Positions 11,816 to 26,663 are shown, numbered from the stretch's first letter. The stretch is DNA of 64,000 nt from Iris pallida (GCA_029216955.1 JANAVB010006998.1:2036692-2100691), one strand, 5' to 3'. Program-made: numbers and translations. Notes: generated by a model not told the origin, from the sequence alone.

Positions 11816-12714
11816 TGTTGGTGTTTTTGCCTTTGGACTAGAAAAGATAGTCCCACATCGGCTATACCAAATGGTAAGTATCTCAATATAATGCATTGCT
11901 TGTGTTGAGGTGTGCATATGAGGTGTAGTGGGGCACAAGTTTGTGCCATGTGGGAGTATTTTCCTAGAAAAAAAAAGGATTAAATCCAACAAGGATGCAA
12001 GTTGATTTTTGTTGTGCGGACTCGGACTCGGACACGGACTCCAGGATGTCTCGTGCATGCACGGGAGTGTTCGGGGGGTAGGCGTGGACTGGCACACTTC
12101 TATGCTGATTATGGGACGATCTAAAATATCAAACTCTATTTTTGAGTATTGGTATTTTAGTCCCACATCGGATAGGAGAAGAGGTGAAGTCTCAACTCCA
12201 CTCTATAAATAGAGCCCCTTGGCCTCCTTTGAAAGATGCACCAAGAAGAGAGTTAAGGGAGTCTGTAAAGTCCAGGAAGCTCGTTCAAGTTTTAAATATT
12301 GACTTACGAGCGTTCCAGAAGTTCTTCGTGAACTTGCTGGTTCCTGGAAGCAGATCGTGTTTGGGCGAATCTTGCTTCGAGCAACGGTGATCTTAATCAC
12401 CCCAGCAAGAACCTTTCCTCTTCTTATTTCTTCTTTCTTCTCATTCATCTGAGTTGTAACTCAGTTCTGTTCGTCTGCAACTGCGATTGCAAGGAAGAAC
12501 GTGAGATTTATTTTCTGAACTCAGTTCTGTCCGTCAGCAACTGCGATTGCGAGGAAGAACGTGAGATTTACTTTCTGATTATTGTTGCTTTTGTAATCAG
12601 ATTTATATTATAGTGTTCCTCTTGGATCTCGAGAATAATCAGAAGGTGAACGTTTGTTGAACCTCTGATCTCGACATCGAGTCTACCATCTTTGATCAAG
12701 CCCCGGGACTAACA
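11816..12714 (+). repeat. Probable 5' LTR of the copia element
   Basis: It starts TGTTGG and ends CTAACA, giving short imperfect terminal inverted repeats, and contains a TATA box at 12204. The word TAGTCCCACATCGG occurs at about 11852 and 12159. The second LTR is not in the window and I do not recognise the primer site after 12714, so both ends need checking. Confidence 0.55.
12204..12212 (+). promoter_or_regulatory. TATA box of the copia LTR
   Basis: CTCTATAAATAGAG lies about 500 bases before the probable LTR end, a usual position for the copia U3-R junction. Confidence 0.6.
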
Positions 12715-12737
12715 ATCTCAAAGCAAGATCCTTGTAG

Positions 12738-13439
12738 ATGGAGAACTCTCGTGCTTCTCTCATCGATACCAACTTTAACAAGTTGGAGAAATTCGACGGA
12801 GAACATTTCCAAATCTGGAAGAGGAAGGTCACCCTTAATCTTCAACTCGTGGACGTAGACCATGTATTGATTGAGGATGAACCGACAATTCCAGAAGGAG
12901 GAACTGCCGAAGCTATTGCTGCTGCACTCGTCAAGTAGAGCAAATGGAAGAGAGAAAACAGCATATGTAAACTGCTGATTCTCAATTCTATGGAAAACTC
13001 TCTAGCAGAGTCATATTCTAAGAAGGTGAAGGCCAAAGAGATCTGGGATTCTTTGGGAAAGCTATATGAAGATGACGAAAACATATCCAAAATCTTCATC
13101 GTCGATAAGTACCACAAGTGGCTATTCGAAGACGAGATGGCGATGCTATCTCAAGTGAAGGAATTCCTGAAGTTGCGCCAGAAGTTAGATGACGAGAAGA
13201 TGCCCCTCGTCGACAAGTTTGTCGTTGGAGGGATAGTCTCAAAACTTTCTGCTGGTTGGAGCAACTTCTATGCTAGAATGCATCAAAAGAAGCTGGACAT
13301 TAGCTTGGAAGATCTTCTACAAGAGATCCATGTTGAGGACGAAATATGATCTCAACAGAAGATGGACTCTCTGTCCAAACAACTGGTTAAGGCTAACTTG
13401 GTGCAGACAAGAGAGTTCAAGGGGAAGCAGGTGGCTTCT
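12738..13439 (+). pseudogene. Copia gag, N-terminal part (UBN2 domain)
   Basis: The frame begins MENSRASLIDTNFNKLEKF and continues with HFQIWKRKVTLNLQ, SYSKKVKAKEIWDSLGKLY, FLKLRQKLDDEKMP and LSAGWSNF, the usual series of plant copia gag. There are two in-frame stops, TAG at 12936 and TGA at 13347, but no frameshift. The sequence stops at GTGGCTTCT where the large-LTR element begins. CTTCT (13435-13439) is the left target duplication. Confidence 0.8.
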
Positions 13440-17014
<3,575 letters not shown>

Positions 17015-17926
17015 TGTAGGTCCTAAAAGATCAAGTTGCACACATCAACAAAGTCATGAAGATCAAGAAATGAAACTTTCAAATAAACTGCGCAGGCATC
17101 AGATTGTGCAGTATACAGATTGCGCATACTAGATTACGCACACTACCAAGCGCGCTGGCTGACGTGGCAAATCATCATCATTACCTGACACAAATCAAAT
17201 CTTCTCACAGCTGACAGCGCAGAGAACGAGGCGACCGTTCGTTTAATCGTGCAGCACGGCACTCAAGGACAGCTGGCAGCGCAATCCATGTTGGCACAAT
17301 CCATGTTGGCACAATCCATTCCTGCGCAGTCCAAGTCTGCACAATTCAGGTTGCGCGTTCTATCAACATAAATGACAAAATACACGTGGCATTCATGCCA
17401 TCCTTTGTTCATTACGTGGCAACCGTCTATGCACGATCATGCGCATTTTAATCAAATGATGCCACGTGTCCAAGACAGTTGGCCCATGATCCAGCAACTG
17501 CCTGTGCAGTCTACTGTTGCGCAATCCATCATGCGCAGTCCAGTATAACTAAAAGTTAGTTATTTTTTAGAACTCTATAAATAGAGTTTCAAGTCTCCAT
17601 TTCAAGGGGGATCAGAGAGAGATCAGAGATCAGAGATCAGATCATAGAGAGACCAGACTTTAAAATTCAGAGAGTTCAGGAGTTCTTGCCTAAGTGCTGC
17701 TGCATTCTTTCGAGGCTTTTGCCTTCAATTTTCGAGGCTTCTTTGCCTTCAATTCCAGAGTTGTCTTCAACTTCAGAGGCTATCGTCTTCAAAGTTCATA
17801 TCGTCCAAGGGATAAAGCAATCATCTTCTAGATTGGATTCCTACAGTTGTACTTTCCCAGAATTCAAATTGTAATCTTTTACAAAGTTTGTATCAATAAA
17901 GTTCTACACTTTTGTTTTTGTAAACA
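17015..17926 (+). repeat. 5' LTR of element B
   Basis: 912 bp, TGTAGGTCC to GTAAACA. More than a dozen copies or decayed copies of TGCGCARTCC lie in the first 550 bp (U3). TATAAATAG is at 17576 and AATAAA at 17895-17900, so U5 is short. The LTR ends three bases before the primer site. Confidence 0.92.
17576..17584 (+). promoter_or_regulatory. TATA box of element B 5' LTR
   Basis: TCTATAAATAGAG. The 3' LTR copy at about 33330 reads CTGTAAATAG, so its TATA core has one mutation. Confidence 0.75.
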
Positions 17927-17928
17927 AA

Positions 17929-19815
17929 ATGGCGACTCTGCTGGGGACGACTTTCTCCTCCGATGATGAAGTGACAACTCACTGTGACGTAGCGTCTATC
18001 GGAAAGACGCAGAAGACACTGGTTGTGAAGATCAACCAGACAGCCTACGAGGCTATGATCAATTCCAAGACCACTTCTCGCACTGCAACCACTTCTGCCA
18101 CAAGCAAAGTGCGCCCAGTGTAGGTCCCAAAGACTGCTGTGCAGTCTATTGATGCTGCCAGCAAGACTTCTGCGCAATCTGCTGGCAAGACTGCTGCGCA
18201 GTCCAAAGCTTCTGTCATCAAGCCTGCTGCACAATCTGTCTCTGCTACTGCTGCGCAATCTGCTAATGCCAGTACACAGAAGACTTCATATGCTGCCTTA
18301 GCCAAGTACAAGACTCCTATGCCTCTTACGCAATTGGCTGCCAATATGTCTGCACAAACCAATGCTCCGGCATCTAGAGTCCACTCTAAGCACTCTATAG
18401 CAAGAACTCCTTATGCACAAACCACAGTTTCTGTGGCCAAAACCAGTGTGCCATCCAATCATGCACAAACTGCTCCTGTACAATCCAAGAGTGACAGCCT
18501 TTTGGCTAAACTCTCTTCTTCTCATAACAAAGGGAAAGGCTCTGCTCCTCTTCTCAAACACCATGTTGTTCCTGTGCAATCTACTGGGGGTAGTCCTTTG
18601 GATATTCCTCTTCAAAACAAAGGAAAAGGCCCTTTGGCCTTTTCTCAATCTTCTTCAGTTTTTACCAAAGAAGATCAATCTGAACGTGCCTCGGCACCAA
18701 TCAGTACTAGAACTCTTTCAAACAAGGATTCTTCTTTCCTTTATGACAAGAGAACTTGTACTGACCAAAGAGGTATTCTGCCTACCCCGGTAGCAGAATT
18801 CCAGGACCTCCCAACTCTCAAGATTTTCCGTTCCAGGCAGAAAAAACTGTTGGTGTCTCAAACAGAAACCCCTGGGGGTGAGTTTGCAGATCTAAGGACT
18901 TATCTCAACAGACCCACTTCGGTGAAACGCAAACAGCCAATGCCGAAGACCAAACATCATCAAAAACAAATCTCCAGGGTTAAAAATCCTGAGACTTATG
19001 CCAATAAAGTGAGCACTTCCCTGTACACTCAAGGGACTAAACATTTGAAGAATCGGAATCACGTTCCGAACATTATCAAAGAACAGATCCCTCAAAGTTT
19101 TTCTCATCCTGCTGTTGTTCCCGATCTCCGAGAACATCTCAGACAAAAACAAGACAATGTTTTAATACCTCCGGTTCAACCATCTGATCATCATTGCAAC
19201 CATAAAGTCATCATCCAATGTTGTTGTCAAACAACAAAACGATCTGTCTTCGATCGTCTGACTTTTGCTAAATCTGAAGCTATGTCAGAAGAAGATGAAG
19301 TCTTGTATGCTTCTATCAACATGACTTCCCGAGACACTGGGGGTAGAAGGTGCTCTAAGCATGGCAAACCTCGTAAACCAAGCCAACGGTATTTAGAATT
19401 ACTCCAAGAATCTTCTGAAGGAGTGTTTCGACATACCCGTTCTCGAAGCCGAAATACAATCGGTCAAAGGAATCTTCCTCAAAACCCTTCAGGTTATCTT
19501 CCTACTTCTCAGTCAGGAGATGACTCTTTCTCCGACTATGATGCATACAGCGAAAGCTCTGACCAGACAGTGTCTTCCACTGTACCAAGAGAAGTGACAG
19601 CTTATGTTGTCAATGAAGATCCAGATGCTTCAACTTCTACAAATCAAGAACAGCGAATCGCTGCACTAGAAGACAAGCTAAAAACTATGGCTAAAATGGT
19701 TGCTAGTATGCATTCTATCATAGTGGCACAACATGTCACACCACCGACTGTACCTACTGCTGTAAATCCAGAGATTATAGCATCTTCAGTACCTGCCAAT
19801 ACTGGACTGGGGTAG
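17929..19815 (+). pseudogene. Element B ORF1-like N-terminal extension of gag
   Basis: About 628 codons. The start MATLLGTTF is on the primer site. Residues about 65-190 are Ala/Gln/Ser-rich repeats (AAQS, SAQS) encoded by copies of the LTR word TGCGCARTC. Later come FRSRQKKL, DLREHLRQKQDN, a His-Cys cluster (HHCNHKVIIQCCC), SVFDRLTF, a basic TRSRSRN stretch, an acidic Ser-rich stretch, and a heptad-like EQRIAALEDKLKTMAKM. The only internal stop is TAG at 18121; a TAG at 19813 ends the frame, and gag continues in the -1 frame. In element C this region and gag are in one frame, so a one-base loss near 19805 is the likely lesion. The function is unknown. Confidence 0.75.
17930..17948 (+). other. 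Primer-binding site of element B, overlapping the gag ATG
   Basis: TGGCGACTCTGCTGGGGAC, complementary to a tRNA ending AGAGTCGCCA, probably tRNA-Arg. The ATG at 17929-17931 begins one base before it, so codons 1-7 of the protein are read from the primer site. Confidence 0.8.
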
Positions 19816-21476
19816 TGTCTCCTCAAATCCCTCATGTACAAGTACAAGTTCAAACTACACCTAGTCAGTCAGGAGCTGGGGGTAGTGCTTACAATGCTGT
19901 TCCTCCTCCTACCACTCTAACTCAACCTGCTCCTTCTTCGTCGTTTAAAGACGCCAATGAAGCTGTCAAACTCTTGCGAACCCAGTTCGAAGCTTTCAAA
20001 GAGAAAGACAACTTGCAAAGATTGGGGATCAAGCAGCCTTATCCAGTTGAATGGAAAGAAGTTCCGTTCCTACCAAAGTACAAGATCCCAACGATCTCTT
20101 TGTTTGACGGCAGTACTTCTTCTAGTCAGTTCATTAATCATTTTGAGGTAATGACTGTTCAACTCCAGCCAAATGACGCTCTGCTTACCAGAGTGTTCGT
20201 CGGTTGTTTAGCCGGCGTATCATATGACTGGTACAGAAGTTTGCCCGATGGTTGTATCACTTCCTTCTCAGGTCTCAAGCAAATCTTCCTGGAACGGTTC
20301 TATGAAGGATTTAACGACATGACTATGTCGGCTCTCAACAAAATCAAACAGAAACACAATGAAACTGCTGAGAGTTTCATCGAACGGTTCCGCCGTGAAG
20401 CCTTGAAGATGCCTCCCGGAACTCCAGCTGCTCTCACTATTGATACTTGTAAGGCAAATCTTTTGCCTATCATCAGTATATGGACAGGATCTACCCAGTT
20501 CCAAGATTGGCCCTCATTCATTGTCAATGCCAAAGCTGCGGACGTGAGTGCTGAGAAATTCAAGCAATTGGGGACACAAATGTCTAACCCCGATCGAGAT
20601 GAACACCAGACATCAGGTGGTTGCAACCGCCAGAACAACCACAAAGCAAAAGAGACTTTGAACATCAATCTGAACAAAAATAAAGAATCTTTGGCTGTTA
20701 ATGTGGCTCCGCCTAAATCCACTTCTACTCCTTCTGCACCTCCACTGAGGGAACCTCGTCCGAAAGTAGAATATTCCTTCGACGAGAATGACACTGCAAG
20801 CATCTTTGATTGCTTACTCAAAAGCAACAAGATTCAGTTCCTAGACCCAAAGAAACCTGATGAAGTCGGTAAGACAGATCATCCTAAATATTGTGTCTAC
20901 CACAGGTTCATTGGACACCCTACTCGAGCATGCTATGTGCTTAAGGGAAAAATTCAAGAGCTTGTCAATGCTGGTGTCGTTACTCTGCAGCAAGATGAGA
21001 AGACTGTTACTGCGAATACGGTTTCAGTCCAGTTTGGTGACTTTCCTCCGCAGATGGTACAACACGGTGTCATTCCTATTTCCAAAGCTACTCTTGAGAT
21101 TATGAATCTTCCTCTTCCACCAAATGAAGGTCTCGTCCCCTTGTCTCTTGACAACGGCAAAATTATGTAGATTCATCCCGATCTTGCTCCGGAGTTCGAA
21201 GTGCCCTCTTCTTCCAAGAAGAAAGGTCGTTCTAAAGGCAAGACAAAGACTTGCAACATGGTGTCTTTTGACCCCATAGTTGACGAAGAAATTTTGCTAG
21301 GCACCAGATCAGGGAAAGCCTATTTGAAAGATCATTCTGAAGCTCAAGAGGATCCTGCCTCTTCTTCTGAACCTGTTCCAGTACAATCTACTTCCTCTGA
21401 AGAGATTCCTTCCACATCCTCACCAGTTGTAGTACCTATTCCTCCCAAGCCGGTAGTTGCTGACAAAGGCAAGTAA
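19815..21476 (+). pseudogene. Element B gag (capsid-like domain, CX2HX4HX4C finger, Lys-rich linker)
   Basis: The gag domain runs from LQRLGIKQPYPVEW (about 20015) through FDGSTSSSQFINHFE, DWYRSLPDGCITSF, FLERFYEGFNDM and SFIERFRREALKMP (about 20410). The finger YCVYHRFIGHPTRAC is at about 20890. A stop at 21168 sits where A and C have Trp in MWIHPDL-like text, so TGG became TAG. A Lys-rich KGKTKTCNM linker follows, and TAA at 21474 replaces a Gln. The frame is unbroken by indels. The product would form the RNA-packaging particle in the cytoplasm. Confidence 0.85.
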
Positions 21477-23162
21477 CAAATCCGCTTTGATAAACCCCTG
21501 AAGAAATCATCTCCTACAGGACTTAAAAAGCCGTACAACTTTGATATATTAGCTCAATTAGCCAATACACCGGCTAGGCTATCAATCTTCGAGCTCTTGC
21601 GCCTTTCCAAAGAGACTCGAGAAACTTTAAGTGAAGCTCTGATGCAGGCTAAAACTTGCTTAACTCTTCTCAAAAAGTCGGAATCAGAACCAGTCTCTTG
21701 CTGTCATTGTCATAGTGTCCTGGAGTTGATTCCAAATATCACTTTCACTCAAGATGATATGTTGTTGGAGGATAATAGACATGATCGTCCTCTCTACTAT
21801 ACAGGGTATGTCAATTCGATGAAAGTCGATCGTATCCTGATAGATCCAGGGTCTGCTCTCAGCATCATGCCAAAGACAATGCTAGACGCTTTGAAGATAC
21901 CAGTGCATAGTCTTTCAAGCACAATCACCACTACCTTGGGATTCAACCAAGGAAGGAGTGAACCTTTGGGCATGATCCGCTTAAAACTCCAAATAGGCAA
22001 TCTTCGCACAAAGGTGACCTTTTATATCATCGACAATCATGGTTGTTCTTACAACACTCTTCTGGGAAGACCCTTCCTCCATGAACATAACATTGTTCCA
22101 TCAACTCTTCATCAATGCTTTAAATATGTCGATGGCAAAGGAGAAGTTTACAAGGAAGTTGCAGACCTTTATCCTTTCAAGGGCGTCGAAGCGTATTGCA
22201 ACGATGCTCGTATGTATAAGGAAGAATTTATGAAAGTAGTATTGGCTATGGATACTGAAGAAGACCAAGAACTAGTGCCCAAAGATACTCTTATTATACC
22301 TGTCAAAGGGCGCGTTTCTCATCCTCAGTCTTCTAAACCATTGGCTATTCACTTGCCGATTCAGAAGAAACCGGTTGATGGTGATCAAGATAAAAGGGAG
22401 CTCACCTCTTCTGAGCCACTTGTTATCGACTTACGTCGTAACAAGGACAAAAAGCAGCCCACTTCTTCTGAGCCTCTTGTTGTTGATTTAACTCACAATA
22501 AGGAAAAAAGGAAGCTCACCTCCTCTGAGCCACTTGTCATCGACCTCCGTCGTAATAAGTCCCTTCCACGTTCTTCTTCTCCCCCTCTTATAATTAATCT
22601 GACCAAGCCTGCTAAGGCTAAAAGTCTTGCTGTAAATACAGATGTACAAATTAATGAAAAAGCATCTACTTTCCAGTATACTGATGTTATTTATCATACT
22701 AAATGCTATTTGGATATGTTAGATAGCTTCAAATCATTTACAATGGGAGTTGTACAATCTCTTCAAACAGAAGTCTCATTTGAAGATACAGATGACTTTT
22801 ACCGTATTGTCCCTGCTCGAAAGAAAGGCGAAAGTCCAATACTTTTTAGTAAAGGACCAGAACAACAATTCAGCTATACGGATGATAGCAAGCTTAACGA
22901 TACAGGACATCTACAACTCCATCGTTATAGTCAACAATCAAAAGACATCATCCGTAAGATGGGTTATGACTTTAAAAATGGCCTCAACTACGGTAAGGGT
23001 AGACGAACTCCTATTTGTACGGCTGTTCCAAAAAAAAAATCTGATATGTACTATAGCAAGACCAAAAGAGGTATCGGATATGCTTCTCCTCCGATGTTAT
23101 CCCCAGCAGTTTCCGACTCTGATAGCGAAGAACATTCTAATTCTTCTGATTCCAGGTCATAG
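21477..23162 (+). pseudogene. Element B protease, PLxIxL repeats and G-patch-like spacer
   Basis: The leader LRLSKETRETLSEAL is followed by SCCHCHSVLELIPNITF, YYTGYVNSMKVD and the aspartic protease site LIDPGSALSIMP near 21840, then LLGRPFLHEHNIVPSTLHQC. From 22328 to 22605 come five repeats of the form PLxIxL, three of them PLVIDL or PLVVDL. A G-patch-like KMGYDFKNGLNYGKGRR is near 22960, then YYSKTKRGIGY and an acidic Ser-rich end. The stop is TAG at 23160. The protease would cut the polyprotein inside the particle. Confidence 0.8.
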
Positions 23163-25646
23163 GATTCTGACACTAGCATTGGTGAAGTCCATCGTGTGAT
23201 CGTATATTCCAATATGGTCTCCGCTGAACTTCCGGAAGGCTATGATGAGGACGTTGAAGAAAATCCTGAAACAGATCCTTGGGCTCAACAGATGGATAAT
23301 CAGTGGGTACTCCGATTTAAACAAAGAGAACCTCCTACTGAAGATCAACTAGTTCAAGTTGATGTAGGAGAAAGCGGGTCACCTCGTCCAATCTTTATTA
23401 GCAAGAATCTTTCAGAAGTAGATAAACAAGAGTTGATTCTTCTCATTAAAGAATACCTTGATGTCTTTGTTTGGAGTTACGAAGACATGCCAGGTTTATA
23501 TCCTAAAATTGCTACTCATAAACTGAACATTTTGCCTAATGCTAAGCCAGTCAAACAACAGCAACGGCGATTCAAGCCTGAAATGATGGACGTAATTGAT
23601 GATGAAGTCAAGAAGCTTATTGCTTGTGGCTTTATTCGAGAAGAACAACATCCTGATTGGGTAGCCAACGTTGTTCCAGTCCTGAAGAAAACCGGCAAGG
23701 TTCGAGTCTGTATTGATTTTTGGGATCTTAATGATGTATGTCCGAAAGATGAATTTTCTCTCCCTATTACGGACGTCATGATTGACAATACCTGTGGGTT
23801 CGAGCGAATATCTTTTATGGATGGATTCTCTGGATACAATCAGATCAATATGAATCCCGAAGATGAAAAACATACTTCTTTTTGCACTCCTCGGGAAGTC
23901 TATTGCTACACAGTGATGCCATTTGGTCTCAAGAATGCTGGTGCAACTTACCAACAGGCTATGAGTACCATTTTCAGAGAACATCTTCATAAAATAGTCG
24001 AATGTTATGTTGATGATATCGCTGTTAAAATTCGTCTGAAAGAAGATCATATCCAAGATTTGAGAACAATCTTCAATCTCATGTGCCAACATCAGCTCAA
24101 GATGAATCCCACCAAGTCATTCTTGGGTGTCTCTAGTGGCAAGTTTTTCGGCTTCGTCATTACCTCTAAGGGTATACACGTGGATCCCGAGAAGATCAAA
24201 GCCATTCAAGAGATGCGTCCTCCACGTAACCTAAAAGAGCTACAAGGATTCCAAGGTCGACTTGCGTACATCAGGAGATTTATTTCGAACTTGTCTGGAC
24301 GCTGTAGATCATTCACTCAACTAATGAAGAAGGGTGTATCTTTTATTTGGACTGAAGAATGTCAACAAGCATTCGACGACATCAAACGATATCTCATGAA
24401 CCCACCAGTCTTGGTGCCACCAATCTCAGGTATTCCATTCTTAATGTACGTCCGTGCTATGGACCATTCGTTGGGTACTTTACTCGCCCAAAAGAATAAA
24501 AAAGGTCATGAACAAGCCATCTACTATCTCAGTCGTACTATGATTGGTGCTGAACACCGTTATAGTCCGGTTGAAAAAGAATGTCTAGCCCTTATGTTCG
24601 TCGTTCAAAAGACAAGGCATTATATCATCGGTCAAACTATTCATGTCATATCCCGAGTCAATCCTCTTCGGGTACTGATAAAAAAGTCTAGCACGCTCAA
24701 CTCTCGGCTGGCTACATGGGCCATTCTTCTAGTCCAATATGACATGGTGTATGTTCCTCAAAAGTCTGTCAAAGGTCAAGCACTGGTGGATTTCTTAGCA
24801 GCTCATCCTGTTCCAGAGACGTCCAAACTTTACGATGAAATTCCAGACGAGACGTTGGAAGTCAACATGATCTCTGAAGAATTTCCAACCTGGCGTCTAT
24901 TCTTTGACGGAGCATCCAAAATCGGACCCAATGGTACTATTGTAGCAGGAGTTGGAGTTGTTCTCGTTTCTCCAGACGGATCAATAATCCAAAGAGCTTA
25001 CTCTCTAGATGAATCCTGCTCCAATAATGTAGCAGAGTACAATGCTCTACTCATCGGTCTTCAATTAGCCAAGCAATTGAATATAGAATATCTTAAAGTT
25101 TACGGCGACTCTAAGCTGGTTGTCAACTAGGTTAGAGGAACTTATGAAGTCCGCCATCAAGATCTGGTACCTTACTTTGAAGCAGCGATCAACATGGCTA
25201 CATCATTAAAAGCTTTCTTCATCGACTATGTTCGTCGAGCTTACAATACCGAAGCAGATGCTTTGGCTAATCTTGCAGTAGTCTTAGCCATCCCTATTAA
25301 TAGACAACAAGTAGTGGTTATCTCTAATCGAGAATTGTTTTGTGTTGAAAACAATCGTAACATCGAGTTCAATAATCTTGCTGAAGTTAATGTTATCAAT
25401 GAAGATTGGAGAACTCCTTTCATCGACTTCGTGGTTCACGATATACTCCCCGAAGATCCTAAGGAGGCTACAAGTATTCGACGACGATCTTTACGATTCT
25501 ACTACAACCAAACCACTAAAACTCTCTATCGATGGACTTATGATGGCCTACTTTTGTGCTGTCTAGCTGGTGATGAAGGCAAACAGGTGTTGTGTGAAGC
25601 TCACGATGGTGTCTGCGGAGCACATCAGCCCGGTCCTAAACTATAG
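23163..25646 (+). pseudogene. Element B reverse transcriptase, RNase H and second RNase H
   Basis: RT starts after MPGLYPKIATHKLNI. It contains WVANVVPVLKKTGKVRVCIDF, FSGYNQI, VMPFGLKNAGATYQ and the intact catalytic YVDD near 24010. The first RNase H has FLMYVRAMDHSLGTLL and EKECLALMF. A second RNase H (about 24890-25270) reads WRLFFDGASKIGPNG, NVAEYNALLIGLQLA, VYGDSKLVVN and ADALANLA, the Tat-specific archaeal-type domain. The stop TAG at 25128 replaces Gln. A stop at 25644 follows AHQPGPKL, a position where both C copies also have a stop. Confidence 0.88.
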
Positions 25647-26663
25647 GATCGCATCTGACGCATGGGTTACTACTGGCCCTCTATGGTATCAGATGCCATT
25701 GAATATGCAAGGAAATACCGAGCCTGTCAAATTCATACAGATTTTATTCATCAACCGTCGGAATTTCTACATCCGACAGCCGCTTCCTGACCTTTCGAAG
25801 CTTGGGGCATGGACATCATAGGTCCTATTAATCCTCCTTCTTCTAGAGGACATCGGTTCATTCTAGCAATAACTGACTACTTCTCTAAGTGGACTGAAGC
25901 TATACCTTTAGCTGAAGTCAAAACCAGCAGTGTCATTAACTTCATCAAACACCATATCATTTATCGATTTGGTGTCCCTCGACGAATCATCCATGACAAC
26001 GGACCGCAATTCATCAGCCAAAAATTCAGAAGATTCTGTGATGATCATCGAATTGACAATGTCGCTTCGACAGCCTACAATCCTGCTGCTAATAGATTAG
26101 CTGAAGCTTTCAATAAAACCATTATCAAGTTTCTCAAAAAGTTTGTATCCACTAACAAACAGAATTGGAGTGAAAAGCTTGGCGAATGTCTATGGGCCTA
26201 CCGAACTACGGTCCGCAACCCTACAGGCTTTACACCTTTTTCTTTGGTGTATGTCTGTGAAGCAGTTCTTCCTCTGGAACTTCAAATTTTTTCTTTAAAG
26301 ATTGCCATTGCTAATGAGCTCACTACAGAGAACAATGATCTTCTTCGACTTCAAGAATTGGAGGCACTCAACGAGAAGCGGTTAATGGGTCAGCAATATA
26401 TTGAGTTATACCAAGCCCGCATCTCGAAGACTTTCAACCGCAAAGTTAAAGTTAGAGCCTTTCAACAAGGAGAACTTGTTCTAACAGTCAGACGTCCTAT
26501 GACTATGACTCACATGAGCAAAGGCAAATTCGATGCGAAGTGGAAAGGTCCTTATGTTGTAAGCAAAGTCTTCTCAAATGGGGCCTATCAACTCTCAGAG
26601 CTCGACGGTCAAATTGCAATGATGCCTATCAATGGCAAATTCCTTAAAAAGTACTATGTATAA
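25647..26663 (+). pseudogene. Element B integrase
   Basis: Zinc-finger remnants read RMGYYWPSM and YARKYRACQ; the first Cys of the CxxC is Tyr here (C in C1). The catalytic core has the DDE residues in MDIIGP (25809), HDNGPQF and LAEAFNKTI. The C-terminus has FDAKWKGPYVV and GAYQL, the GPY/F module, and ends NGKFLKKYYV at 26663. The stops TGA at 25656 and 25788 match CGA and TGG in related copies. It would insert the cDNA with 5-bp duplications, consistent with the flanking CCTGC. Confidence 0.85.

Noticed and set aside
12009..12448. Short frames in the copia LTR
   Set aside because: They lie in U3-R-U5 around the TATA box and match no protein pattern.
17930..17948. tRNA-gene fragment
   Set aside because: It is the primer-binding site: only the complement of a tRNA 3' end is present, next to an LTR terminus.
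19800..19820. Programmed -1 frameshift between ORF1 and gag of element B at GGACTGGGGTAG
   Set aside because: The site is not a canonical slippery heptamer, and the equivalent region in C1 is one continuous frame, so a one-base loss is the simpler explanation.
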